Notes: generated by a model from the sequence alone, not told the origin. DNA of 64,000 bases from Longitalea luteola (GCF_017356035.1 NZ_JAFIQX010000014.1:62001-126000), one strand, 5' to 3'; positions 26,389 through 34,882 are shown, counted from the stretch's first letter. Numbers and translations: made by a program.

Positions 26389-27990
26389 ATGCTTGAGTTT
26401 GCGCAATTGTTATTCAAGTTAGGTACCACCACTAAAACCAACGATAAGCTCGAAGCATTAGCTTATTATTTTGCGCATGCCAATGAAAAAGACAAAGTAT
26501 GGGTGATCGCCCTGTTCAGCGGCCGGCGGCCGCGCCGCACCGTTAGCGGCACCCAACTGGCCGTATGGTGCACCGAACTTATTCATTTACCCATCTGGCT
26601 GTTCCAGGAATGTTATCATACCGTTGGCGACCTGTCTGAGACCATTGCCTTATTGATTCCGGAAACGAAGATATCCTCCTCTCCCACGGGCCAGCCGCTG
26701 CATTACTACGTCGAAAAGTTCCAGCAACTCGAAAAAGCAGGCGAGGCGGAAAAGAAAATGTTCATCCTGCAATCGTGGCTGGAATTGAGCAGCCGCGAGC
26801 GCTTTGTGTTCAACAAATTGCTCTCAGGCACGTTTCGTGTGGGCGTATCCCAAAAACTCATGGTGAATGCCCTCGCTCGAACGGTACAGCTGGAACCCAA
26901 TACCATTGCCCACCGCATCAGCGGCAACTGGGATCCCGCCACCACAAGCTTCTCGGCGCTGTTAAGTGAGCAGTCGACCCAGACAGATTTCTCCAAGCCC
27001 TACCCTTTCTACCTTGCCTATGCGCTGGAAGACCCGTTACCGGAGCTGGGCGAACCCGCCGACTGGCAGGCCGAATGGAAATGGGACGGCATCAGGGGTC
27101 AGATAATAAAAAGGAATGGCCAGTTATTTGTCTGGAGCCGCGGAGAAGACCTGATCACGGAAAAATTTCCTGAATTCAGCATTCTCCAAAGCAAATTGCC
27201 CAACGGCGTTGTAATAGATGGCGAGATCCTGCCTTACAAAGATGGACAGGTGCTTAACTTCAATATACTGCAAACCCGTATCGGCCGTAAGAATGTTACC
27301 AAAAAACATTTGCAGGATGCACCTGTTGGACTGTTCGCCTATGATCTGCTGGAATTAAATGGTGAAGACCTCCGGTCCATGGCGTTGAACGAACGCCGAG
27401 CAGCGCTTGAAGACCTGGTCACATCCCTGCAATTGCCTTTTTTACAATTATCCCCCGTGGTCACCTTCAGCAACTGGGATGAGTTAACCACCATCCGCGA
27501 GCAGAGCCGCAACCTGAATAGTGAGGGCCTGATGTTGAAACGAAGATCATCGGCTTATCAGGTAGGCCGCCGCCGGGGCGATTGGTGGAAATGGAAGATC
27601 GATCCCCTCACCATCGATGCGGTGATGGTGTATGCCCAGAAAGGAGCCGGGCGCCGCAGCAACCTGTATACCGACTACACCTTTGCGGTTAAAGACGGCG
27701 ACAAATTGGTTCCCTTCACAAAAGCGTATTCCGGATTGACCGACAAAGAATTTGCTCAGGTAGATGCCTTCGTGAAAAGGAATTCACTCGAAAAGTTTGG
27801 ACCTGTTCGTACGGTGAAACCAGAACTGGTATTTGAGATCGCCTTCGAAGGGATTGCCGCCAGCAACCGCCACAAATCAGGCGTAGCGCTCCGTTTTCCC
27901 CGCATCAGCCGCTGGCGAACCGATAAAACACCCAATGACATTAATACGTTGGATGATCTCAGGAAAATGCTGGAATTGTATGGAAAATGA
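26389..27990 (+). CDS. ATP-dependent DNA ligase (ligase-exonuclease-helicase cluster type)
   Basis: 533 aa. Residues ~1-180 form the DNA ligase N-terminal domain; the nucleotidyltransferase core has motif I EWKWDGIRGQ with the adenylated Lys near residue 231, motif III-like FAYDLLELNGED, IDGEIL, motif IV EGLMLKRRSS and motif V GDWWKWK; an OB-fold follows. It seals nicks using ATP; the housekeeping ligase in bacteria is NAD-dependent LigA, so this is an accessory repair ligase. Family TIGR04120 members pair with the exonuclease upstream and the helicase at 31610. The ATG is formed by the last base pairs of the upstream octamer array (cacattATG), which is unusual. Confidence 0.92.
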   Translation: MLEFAQLLFKLGTTTKTNDKLEALAYYFAHANEKDKVWVIALFSGRRPRRTVSGTQLAVWCTELIHLPIWLFQECYHTVGDLSETIALLIPETKISSSPTGQPLHYYVEKFQQLEKAGEAEKKMFILQSWLELSSRERFVFNKLLSGTFRVGVSQKLMVNALARTVQLEPNTIAHRISGNWDPATTSFSALLSEQSTQTDFSKPYPFYLAYALEDPLPELGEPADWQAEWKWDGIRGQIIKRNGQLFVWSRGEDLITEKFPEFSILQSKLPNGVVIDGEILPYKDGQVLNFNILQTRIGRKNVTKKHLQDAPVGLFAYDLLELNGEDLRSMALNERRAALEDLVTSLQLPFLQLSPVVTFSNWDELTTIREQSRNLNSEGLMLKRRSSAYQVGRRRGDWWKWKIDPLTIDAVMVYAQKGAGRRSNLYTDYTFAVKDGDKLVPFTKAYSGLTDKEFAQVDAFVKRNSLEKFGPVRTVKPELVFEIAFEGIAASNRHKSGVALRFPRISRWRTDKTPNDINTLDDLRKMLELYGK

Positions 27991-28010
27991 CAGGCCAATT
28001 TTCAAATTCG

Positions 28011-28018
28011 TAAATTTG
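28011..28018 (+). promoter_or_regulatory. -7 box (TAAATTTG) before the cytochrome c gene
   Basis: Exact TAnnTTTG match 19 nt upstream of the ATG at 28038, in the 47-bp gap after the ligase stop. It suggests the cytochrome gene has its own promoter and is not only read from the ligase. Confidence 0.45.
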
Positions 28019-28037
28019 AATAATAATTCCTGCGCGA

Positions 28038-29423
28038 ATGAAAAAATGGATGGTGGTGCTGGTACTGATAGTAGCCAGTGGGGTTGCTTTTACCGCGATA
28101 CTGAACGATGGAGCATATGAACCTGTGCACATTCCGCCCAGCACACAACGCACCGGCGGCGATGCACAGAAAGGCTACGAATACCTGACAACCGGTGATT
28201 ATGTAAAAGGAGGTATGCCCTATAACATCTGGATCCTGGGCATGGGTAAAGACAAGACCAATTTCCTGCAACGCACCGGAAAAAATGCCGACATCTCTCA
28301 CGAATATACCGCCGTTACCGCCAACAACGGCGAAGTGCTGGTAGCGCCCAACTGCATGCAATGTCATGCACAGGTGTTTGATGATACCCTGATCATGGGC
28401 TTAGGCAATACTTTCATTGATTTTACCGCCAATGAAAAGCTCAACGTCAACAGACTTAAGAAAGTAGAGAGTTTGTTAAAACTCACGGCGCCGAACAAGT
28501 ACAGAGCCGCCAAACCATTTATCGATGTGGCCAAAACGATCACACCTTACCTTATTACCGAGATCAGGGGTGTAAATGCGGCCGACCGGCTGGCCGCCGT
28601 GCTCGTAGCGCATCGGGATCCGGTTACTTTTAAATGGAACCCCGAAGCACAGCTGGAAATACCGGAAGGCGTTATTCCCTCCGATGTACCACCATGGTGG
28701 CTGCTGAAAAAAAAGAACGCCATGTTTTATAATGGGTTCGGCCGCGGCGACTTTGGCCGTTTCTTGATGGCCTCTAACCTGCTTACGGTAAATGACACGG
28801 CCGAATCGCACGAAGTAGACACGCACATGCCCGATCTGCTGGCCTATATCTATTCGCTGGAACCTCCCAAATATCCGGGTACGGTCAATACCGCCCTGGC
28901 CAATGAAGGTGAGATTGTATTCAATAAAAAATGCTCCGGTTGCCATGGCACCTACGGAACCAATGAAACGTATCCGAATCTCCTGATACCGCAGGCCGTT
29001 ATTCAAACCGATTCGCTGTTATATAAAAACAATTATTCCAGTCCGCAGTTTGTGAACTGGTTCAACCAAAGCTGGTTCACTACAGGCGATCATCCTGCCC
29101 GCCTGGAGCCATTCATGGGCTACATTGCACCGCCACTCGATGGCATCTGGGTCACTGCACCGTTTTTGCATAACGGATCAGTGCCAACGCTGGAAGCGCT
29201 GCTCAACAGCGATCTGCGTCCGCGGTACTGGCGTCGAAATTTCAATAAGCCGGAATATGATTATGAAAAACTGGGTTGGAAATATACCAAAGAAAATCAA
29301 GCCGGCGGCAAGCTCATTTACAATACCGATCTGCCCGGCTATGGCAATTATGGCCACACGTTCGGCGATAAATTAACTGAGCAGGAAAGAAAGGCAGTGC
29401 TTGAGTATTTGAAAACACTCTAG
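28038..29423 (+). CDS. Di-haem c-type cytochrome, secreted or membrane-anchored
   Basis: 461 aa with an N-terminal hydrophobic segment (residues 5-22). Two haem-binding motifs are present: CMQCH near residue 106 and CSGCH near 300. The C-terminal motif PPLDGIWVTAPFLHNGSVPTLEALL is shared with RoxA-type and other large di-haem cytochromes and cytochrome c peroxidase-like proteins. The ~195-residue spacing between the haem sites is like RoxA, but RoxA is longer, so I do not claim oxygenase function. Periplasmic electron transfer is the safe reading. It sits between the ligase and helicase genes and shows no functional tie to them. Confidence 0.82.
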   Translation: MKKWMVVLVLIVASGVAFTAILNDGAYEPVHIPPSTQRTGGDAQKGYEYLTTGDYVKGGMPYNIWILGMGKDKTNFLQRTGKNADISHEYTAVTANNGEVLVAPNCMQCHAQVFDDTLIMGLGNTFIDFTANEKLNVNRLKKVESLLKLTAPNKYRAAKPFIDVAKTITPYLITEIRGVNAADRLAAVLVAHRDPVTFKWNPEAQLEIPEGVIPSDVPPWWLLKKKNAMFYNGFGRGDFGRFLMASNLLTVNDTAESHEVDTHMPDLLAYIYSLEPPKYPGTVNTALANEGEIVFNKKCSGCHGTYGTNETYPNLLIPQAVIQTDSLLYKNNYSSPQFVNWFNQSWFTTGDHPARLEPFMGYIAPPLDGIWVTAPFLHNGSVPTLEALLNSDLRPRYWRRNFNKPEYDYEKLGWKYTKENQAGGKLIYNTDLPGYGNYGHTFGDKLTEQERKAVLEYLKTL

Positions 29424-29439
29424 CGCGGCAATCGACAAC

Positions 29440-29480
29440 CGGCAATGTATGGGATGTTACAGGTTGCAGGTCACAAGTTA
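29440..29480. repeat. 7-bp period repeat (gttacag/gttgcag words)
   Basis: gttacag, gttgcag, gtcacaa and gttacct in register follow the cytochrome gene. Related to 24895-24930 and 42781-42890. Confidence 0.5.
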
Positions 29481-29527
29481 CCTGGCATATCCCCGACCTG
29501 TCAGGAGTCCGTTAAGAAAATCGGCTG

Positions 29528-29553
29528 CTCCCCCTTTAGGGGGCTGGGGGGTT
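29528..29553. repeat. C5/G5 palindromic element, copy 1
   Basis: CTCCCCC-ttta-GGGGGctGGGGGGtt. Similar elements occur at 32338-32372 (inside the helicase gene), 34324-34346 and 34446-34470, all within 5 kb. Confidence 0.6.
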
Positions 29554-29582
29554 AACAAAAACTCCCCGCTAAAAACGGGGAG
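29552..29582 (-). terminator. Intrinsic terminator of the T9SS type A gene
   Basis: On the minus strand CTCCCCG-loop-CGGGGAG is followed by a T tract, ~30 nt past the stop at 29613. Confidence 0.75.
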
Positions 29583-29612
29583 CCTGTGTGCAAAAATAAC
29601 CCTCGGTTAACA

Positions 29613-31229
29613 TCATTTAATCAGTTTCCTGAACGAAGTATGGTTGCCTGCTTTCATCTGCACCAGATAAGAACCGGCCGGCAGCGCCGACAGATCACTG
29701 ATGACAACGGTATTTCTGCCCAACACGCCAGCATGTTGCTGTTTTCGTACCAGTTCGCCACCCGCATTGTACAGCGCTACCTGGATCATTCCGGCTTTCT
29801 CCAGTTGCATACTTATTTGCAGGATATCTGTAAAAGGATTAGGGAACACTGTCGCGGAGGCCAGTAAAGTATTCCCTGTTTTTACCACTACCGTATTGCT
29901 GTAATACATCTTTCCATCCAGTGCTGTTGATCGTACTCTGTAAAAAACAGTTCCCGTAACAGCAGGAGCATGCATGTACACATAAGGTGTGTTCTGGTCA
30001 TTCTGGCCGGTGGCAGCTAATTCACCCGCACGGGTAAACACCTGTCCATCCTGGCTGTATTCAATGGTAAAGGAACGTATATCTGATCCGGAGTTTGCAG
30101 ACCAGTTCAGCTGAACCTGACCACTATGATAAGCAGCCTGCAAAGAAGAAAGTTTTACCGGCAATGCTATGCAGGCATCGGGATTTGCCCGCTCGGGCGT
30201 ATAAGTGGCGGTATCAGCAGCTATCAGCGAGCCATTTACAGTCAGGTGCTGAGTAGTGCCACCGCTGATGTTTTGATTGGTGGTCAGCCTGTTGGCGCCG
30301 TTAACGCCGGCAATGGTCTGGTTATTTGATATGCCACCGCCTACATGCAGGCTGCCGGTTCCGCGGATCTCGCCATTGTTACTTAAGGCGCCGCCAATGC
30401 GCAATTGTGCGTTGCTGTTATTTATGCGAAAGTAATTGCCATTGATAGTATAAGAACCATTTACCACAACCAGCCCTTCATTGCGGGTGCCTATGGAAGT
30501 GGTAATACTGCCGGTAATGGTGATCTCACCCAGGTTCACCAGCGAATCATTGGTATTGCCGCTGCTGATATTGTTATTTCCGCCCCGGAAAACGGCTATG
30601 TTCTGATTATAAAACGTGCCTGCCAGGTTGATGTCCCCCGCGACGGTTACGCGGCCGCGGTTATTGATGGTGGTTCCGCTGCTGGTGGTAAGGCTTTGTG
30701 AAAAATTCAATACGCCGTTATTATTGATCGCAGCATTGCTGCCAAGATTGGTACTCTGGCTGAAGGTCATGGTACCACAGGCGGTATTTGAAACAGTGAT
30801 GGCGTTGTTCTGATTCCAGTTACCGGCCCAGGTGAAGCTGCCGCTGTTCGTGATGGCAGCCCCATTATTGAGCGTTATATTATTCATCACAACGGTTCCG
30901 CTGGATGAAAGGCTGGCGGAAAAGCTATTGGCCTGGCTGGGGGCAAGGCGTCCGCCTGTAGCTACCTGAACAACAGATCCGTTGTTGGTCGAAAGATTTC
31001 CGGTATAGTTGCCACCATTGGCGATATACAGGGTAGCCCCATTGTTCAGCGATATATCGCCACTGAAATTGGTGGTGATACATACGGTTTGTCCATTATT
31101 GTAAGTGCCGGCACTATTGACCGTACTGCCTGCCGGGCACTGGGCTTTTACCACCCCGGCGCTCCATAACACCAGGTTCATGGCCCCTATCCAACGGATA
31201 AAGGCATGGGTACGAAAAGGGAATTTCAT
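29613..31229 (-). CDS. Secreted protein with T9SS type A sorting domain
   Basis: 538 aa starting at MKFPFRTHAF with a signal peptide to VKAQ (~residue 30). The frame is open further upstream to 31283, but only this start gives a signal peptide. Residues ~35-340 are a Gly/Asn/Ser-rich repetitive region with strands such as NNGSVVQVATGG and INNRGRVTVAG, consistent with a beta-helix (adhesin or polysaccharide-binding type). Residues ~345-440 look like an Ig/fibronectin-type domain (KLSSLQAAYHSGQVQLNW, TIEYSQDGQVF). The last ~75 residues are a T9SS type A C-terminal domain (VFPNPFTDILQI, LPAGSYLVQM, terminal KLIK). Export through SprA-containing T9SS is expected. Ligand unknown. Confidence 0.87.
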   Translation of the reverse strand: MKFPFRTHAFIRWIGAMNLVLWSAGVVKAQCPAGSTVNSAGTYNNGQTVCITTNFSGDISLNNGATLYIANGGNYTGNLSTNNGSVVQVATGGRLAPSQANSFSASLSSSGTVVMNNITLNNGAAITNSGSFTWAGNWNQNNAITVSNTACGTMTFSQSTNLGSNAAINNNGVLNFSQSLTTSSGTTINNRGRVTVAGDINLAGTFYNQNIAVFRGGNNNISSGNTNDSLVNLGEITITGSITTSIGTRNEGLVVVNGSYTINGNYFRINNSNAQLRIGGALSNNGEIRGTGSLHVGGGISNNQTIAGVNGANRLTTNQNISGGTTQHLTVNGSLIAADTATYTPERANPDACIALPVKLSSLQAAYHSGQVQLNWSANSGSDIRSFTIEYSQDGQVFTRAGELAATGQNDQNTPYVYMHAPAVTGTVFYRVRSTALDGKMYYSNTVVVKTGNTLLASATVFPNPFTDILQISMQLEKAGMIQVALYNAGGELVRKQQHAGVLGRNTVVISDLSALPAGSYLVQMKAGNHTSFRKLIK

Positions 31230-31609
31230 GCGGGTCGAGGGTTGTATTGCGCGCATTGGTGAACCAATCCCGGGCCAGATCAAAAAAAGCTGATAACCAT
31301 GCTTGGTGCCAACAGCCAGCCCCTATCCCAATTAGCTGTACTTAATACACTTATAAGTATTTATTATTTTTAAAGAATTACCCTTAGCTATAGGGTAGAA
31401 ACCTGTATTAAACCGTATTTATTTCCCATTACCGGAAAATTTCTTCCAAAACCGGGAAACGGTCGCGACGATCAAGTGCCTGTATAGAGCTTAAAGAAAG
31501 TAAGGGTCCTTGACCCGGGCGATTTGGGCAGGGGCCCGAAAAATCACTAAATTACCCCCCAAAGGGAAAGGCATCCATTAGCCATTGGTAAACGGCATGC
31601 CCCTGTGTT
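31230..31609. other. Intergenic region between divergent T9SS cargo and helicase genes
   Basis: No coding signal and no clear promoter. It has several short palindromes: acttataagt near 31350, CCGG-flanked segments at 31430-31460, and a G/C-rich cccgggc/ggggcccg block at 31517-31540. One of them may mark a promoter or operator; I see no basis to choose. Confidence 0.4.
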
Positions 31610-34339
31610 ATGAGGCTTCAAACTACTACCGGATATAAGATCATTGTTGACTGGCTGGCAAACAAAAGCCTCCATCCTTTTACATTCCAGGAAGAAACCT
31701 GGCAGCACATTATTAATGGTAAAAGCGGACTGGTAAATGCCCCGACGGGCTGCGGCAAAACATTTTCAGTTTTTTTAGGGGCGCTCATCGATTTCATCAA
31801 CCACCATCCCGATAACTGGAAGACCAAAGCCGGTAACGGATTGCAGTTGTTATGGATCACCCCGTTACGGGCGCTGGCTAAAGATATCGGCCGGGCCATG
31901 GAAGAGGTAATCAATGAATTGGGCATGGAATGGAAGGTGGGCATCCGCAACGGCGATACCGATATAAACGAAAGGCAGCGACAAAAACGCCGGATGCCCG
32001 AAGTGTTGATCATCACTCCGGAAAGCCTGCACCTGCTGCTGGCACAAAAAGGCTATGCGGCCGTTTTTGAAAGCCTTAAGATCCTGGCAGTGGACGAATG
32101 GCATGAGCTCATCGGTTCCAAAAGAGGCGTTCAGGTGGAACTGGCCGTGTCGAGGTTGGTAGGTTTGCGCAAGCCTATTGACAATACACAAGTTGCAACA
32201 GAGCGTAAAGGGGAAGACATCGATTGCGAATTGCCTGCTGCCTATTGTCCTTTGAGGGTTTGGGGTATTTCGGCTACCATCGGAAATCTCGATCAGGCCA
32301 AAGAAGTACTACTCTCACCTATATTAACTTTCTCCTCCTCCACCGGGGGAGGCCTGGAGAGGGCCTCCGCCACAGTGAAAGCCAATATTCGCAAGGACGT
32401 TGTTATAGAATCGATCATCCCCGACGAAATTGAAAAATATCCCTGGGCCGGGCATCTGGGACTTAAACTCATTCATAAAGTATTACCCATATTAAATACC
32501 AGCCGCACTACCCTTATCTTCATTAACACCCGGGGCATGAGCGAACAGTGGTACCAGGCTCTGCTCACGGCAGCCCCCGATCTTGCAGGCGCTATTGCCC
32601 TGCACCATGGCAGTATTGAACAGGAACTGCGCATCTGGGTAGAAGAAGCTTTGCACACCGGCCGACTGAAAGCAGTGGTGTGTACGGCCAGTCTTGACCT
32701 GGGTGTAGATTTTCGACCGGTGGAAACCGTTATACAGGTGGGATCGCCCAAAGGCGTTGCCCGTTTTTTGCAACGCGCAGGGCGAAGCGGCCATAGTCCG
32801 GGCGATGTAAGTAAGATCTATTTCCTGCCCACCCATTCGCTGGAACTGGTAGAAGCTGCCGCCCTGAAGAATGCCGTGGCGGAAACCTTTATTGAAAGCC
32901 GCGAGCCGATGCTGTTGTGTTTCGATGTGCTGATCCAGTACCTCAGCACCCTGGCAATTTCTGATGGGTTCCGGCCCGAGCAGCTTTTCGATGAGATCAG
33001 ATCAACCTATTGTTACCGCGACATAGCCCATGCAGAGTGGATGTCCATTTTGGAATTCATTACTACGGGCGGCAATGCATTGCAACAATATGATGAATAC
33101 AAAAAGGTAGAGATCATAGACGATGTATACCGCATCACCAGCCGGCGAATAGCCATGCGGCATCGCATGCATATCGGCACCATTGTAAGCGAGGCCATGA
33201 TGAAAGTGAAATTCGTAAGCGGTGGATTTATCGGGGTCATTGAAGAATGGTTCATCACGCGGCTGTCGCCCGGTGATGTGTTTACCCTGGCCGGCCGTAA
33301 CCTGGAGCTGGTGACCATTAAAGATATGACTGCCCTGGTTCGAAAATCAAATGCAAAAAAATCCATCGTGCCCAGTTGGCAGGGCGGCCGCATGCCGCTG
33401 AGCGCTAATCTGGGGAAGAAGCTGAGGGAGAAATTTGAGGAAGCGAGGAATCAGAAGTCGGAAGTCAGAAGTCTGAAGTCGGAAGCCGGAGCAGAGAAGC
33501 CGGAAGCCGGAGGTCAGCGGTCAGCAACCACAGTTAGAAAAAGCGGAAAGCCAAACAGCAGTAGCGAGAACCGGTTATCGGACACCCACTCAACATTCAC
33601 CATTCCCCATTCACCATCCGATATCGAGTTACAGGTATTGGAACCACTATTCCAACTACAACAAACGCTCTCCCACGTCCCCGGCGCCAATGAACTGCTG
33701 ATTGAACAGATCGAGACCCGGGATGGGTATCACCTCTTTGTATATCCGTTCGAAGGCAGGCTGGTGCACGAAGCCATGGCAGCCATCCTGGCCTGGCGCA
33801 TCAGCCGGATAACGCCCATCACCTTCTCCTTTGCCATGAATGATTACGGGTTCGAATTGCTCAGCGATCAACCCATTCCGGTAGACGACACCAATGTTTA
33901 TGAGTTGTTTACAGCAGATAATTTACTGGCTGATATTCAACGAAGTGCTAATGCAACAGAAATGGCAAAACGAAAGTTCCGCGATATAGCCGTCATTGGC
34001 GGACTGATTTTCCAGGGTTACCCTGGTGAGCAGAAAAAAGCACGGCATTTACAATCTTCCGCATCGTTATTATTCAATGTATTTTCAGAATATGAGCCCG
34101 GCAATTTACTATTACGGCAATCTTACCAGGAAGTGTTCGATCAGCAGATGGAAGAAGTACGACTTCGTAATATGTTGGAGCGCATACAGGCATCGAAGAT
34201 CATAATTACTTTTCCACAGCAGTTAACCCCATTCTGTTTTCCGATAAAAGTAGACAGTATGCGCGAAAACCTCACATCGGAAAAACTCGAAGACCGCGTA
34301 AAACGCATGCAGGCGCAGCTTAACCCCCCGGCTCCCTAA
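31610..34339 (+). CDS. Ligase-associated DEXH-box helicase (Lhr-type) with three repeat-derived insertions
   Basis: 909 aa. SF2 helicase motifs: Walker A APTGCGKT near residue 45, DEWHEL near 161, SAT in WGISATIGN near 220, and QRAGRSGH near 388, followed by the Lhr winged-helix and core domains (GGFIGVIEEWF; YPFEGRLVHEAMAAILAWR). Family TIGR04121; it is expected to unwind or translocate on DNA with the neighbouring exonuclease and ligase. Three segments look inserted relative to the family: ~residues 190-215 (DNA 32180-32260), ~240-260 (32335-32380) and ~611-672 (33439-33625). Their DNA resembles the window's intergenic repeats. The frame stays open throughout, so the protein is probably functional. 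The stop lies in another copy of the C5/G5 element. Confidence 0.9.
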   Translation: MRLQTTTGYKIIVDWLANKSLHPFTFQEETWQHIINGKSGLVNAPTGCGKTFSVFLGALIDFINHHPDNWKTKAGNGLQLLWITPLRALAKDIGRAMEEVINELGMEWKVGIRNGDTDINERQRQKRRMPEVLIITPESLHLLLAQKGYAAVFESLKILAVDEWHELIGSKRGVQVELAVSRLVGLRKPIDNTQVATERKGEDIDCELPAAYCPLRVWGISATIGNLDQAKEVLLSPILTFSSSTGGGLERASATVKANIRKDVVIESIIPDEIEKYPWAGHLGLKLIHKVLPILNTSRTTLIFINTRGMSEQWYQALLTAAPDLAGAIALHHGSIEQELRIWVEEALHTGRLKAVVCTASLDLGVDFRPVETVIQVGSPKGVARFLQRAGRSGHSPGDVSKIYFLPTHSLELVEAAALKNAVAETFIESREPMLLCFDVLIQYLSTLAISDGFRPEQLFDEIRSTYCYRDIAHAEWMSILEFITTGGNALQQYDEYKKVEIIDDVYRITSRRIAMRHRMHIGTIVSEAMMKVKFVSGGFIGVIEEWFITRLSPGDVFTLAGRNLELVTIKDMTALVRKSNAKKSIVPSWQGGRMPLSANLGKKLREKFEEARNQKSEVRSLKSEAGAEKPEAGGQRSATTVRKSGKPNSSSENRLSDTHSTFTIPHSPSDIELQVLEPLFQLQQTLSHVPGANELLIEQIETRDGYHLFVYPFEGRLVHEAMAAILAWRISRITPITFSFAMNDYGFELLSDQPIPVDDTNVYELFTADNLLADIQRSANATEMAKRKFRDIAVIGGLIFQGYPGEQKKARHLQSSASLLFNVFSEYEPGNLLLRQSYQEVFDQQMEEVRLRNMLERIQASKIIITFPQQLTPFCFPIKVDSMRENLTSEKLEDRVKRMQAQLNPPAP
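32338..32372. repeat. C5/G5-like palindromic element, in-frame inside the helicase gene
   Basis: ctcctccaccGGGGGAGGcctggagag resembles the intergenic C5/G5 elements and encodes a Ser-Ser-Thr-Gly-Gly-Gly-Leu-Glu segment absent from the expected family sequence. Confidence 0.5.
33439..33625. repeat. Heptad repeats inside the helicase coding region
   Basis: 7-mers of gaagtcg/gaagccg type run 33445-33515, then attcaccattcccc words at 33590-33622. These match intergenic families at 45480-45540 and, in reverse complement, 2026, 44735 and 61625. The translation is a Lys/Ser/Glu-rich linker between helicase domains. Confidence 0.75.
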
Positions 34340-34346
34340 AGGGAGA
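34324..34346. repeat. C5/G5 palindromic element, copy at the helicase 3' end
   Basis: cccccgg-CTCCCtaaaGGGAG spans the helicase stop codon. It could also act as a weak terminator, but lacks a T tract. Confidence 0.5.
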
Positions 34347-34441
34347 GCAGTTTCCAGTTTGCAGTTTTTACAATTTTACTATCTGCGAGTTTATCCACAT
34401 TCACTCCCAAATAGAGAAAGCTCAGCAAGTTTCGGCGACCA

Positions 34442-34530
34442 TACTATGCCCCTTCAGGGGGTGGGGGGTAAAAAAATGCCTGCCTTTTTATTGCCGTACC
34501 GATAAGCACGCAAAAAAAGCAGGCATAGTA
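34442..34530 (+). repeat. Two alternative hairpins sharing one 3' arm
   Basis: TACTATGCC (34442-34450) and ATGCCTGC (34476-34483) are each perfectly complementary to overlapping parts of GCAGGCATAGTA (34519-34530). The two pairings exclude each other, as in attenuators. No gene follows within 600 bp, so a regulatory target is unclear. Confidence 0.4.
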
Positions 34531-34768
34531 AATTTTACACACAGCTCTAACCAACAACGTTTAATACTTTCAGAGGAACAAAGGTTCATGATAAGGCTCT
34601 GAAAAGATTCCATAAGCTAGGGATTAATACGAGCCAAAAACAGCCAGGCCTTTCCCAGGAATTGATAACGGGTACGCTGTTTTCAAAGGTTTACAGATGA
34701 TGCAGGGAATGGATGAAACGCGTGTTTTTACAGGGTCAGTGTATTGACTAAATGAGTAAAAGGCAAAA

Positions 34769-34882
34769 AAGTTGATTGACATTGGATTTCGCCGGTATTC
34801 ATTGGATATTAGAATGACTTTTGGACGGTTGAATTAAAGGACTCTGGACGATACGAGGTTGCCAATCCCCGTCAATCAACTT
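34769..34882. repeat. Long inverted repeat, possible structured RNA or MITE-like element
   Basis: AAGTTGATTGAC (34769-34780) is the exact complement of GTCAATCAACTT (34871-34882). The helix continues inward with ATTGG (34781-34785) / CCAAT (34862-34866) after a 4-nt CCCC bulge, giving 17 pairs around a ~76-nt loop. Confidence 0.45.

Noticed and set aside
28038-29423. Rubber oxygenase RoxA
   Set aside because: Shares haem spacing and the C-terminal HNGSVPTL-type motif, but it is much shorter and those motifs occur in other di-haem cytochromes.
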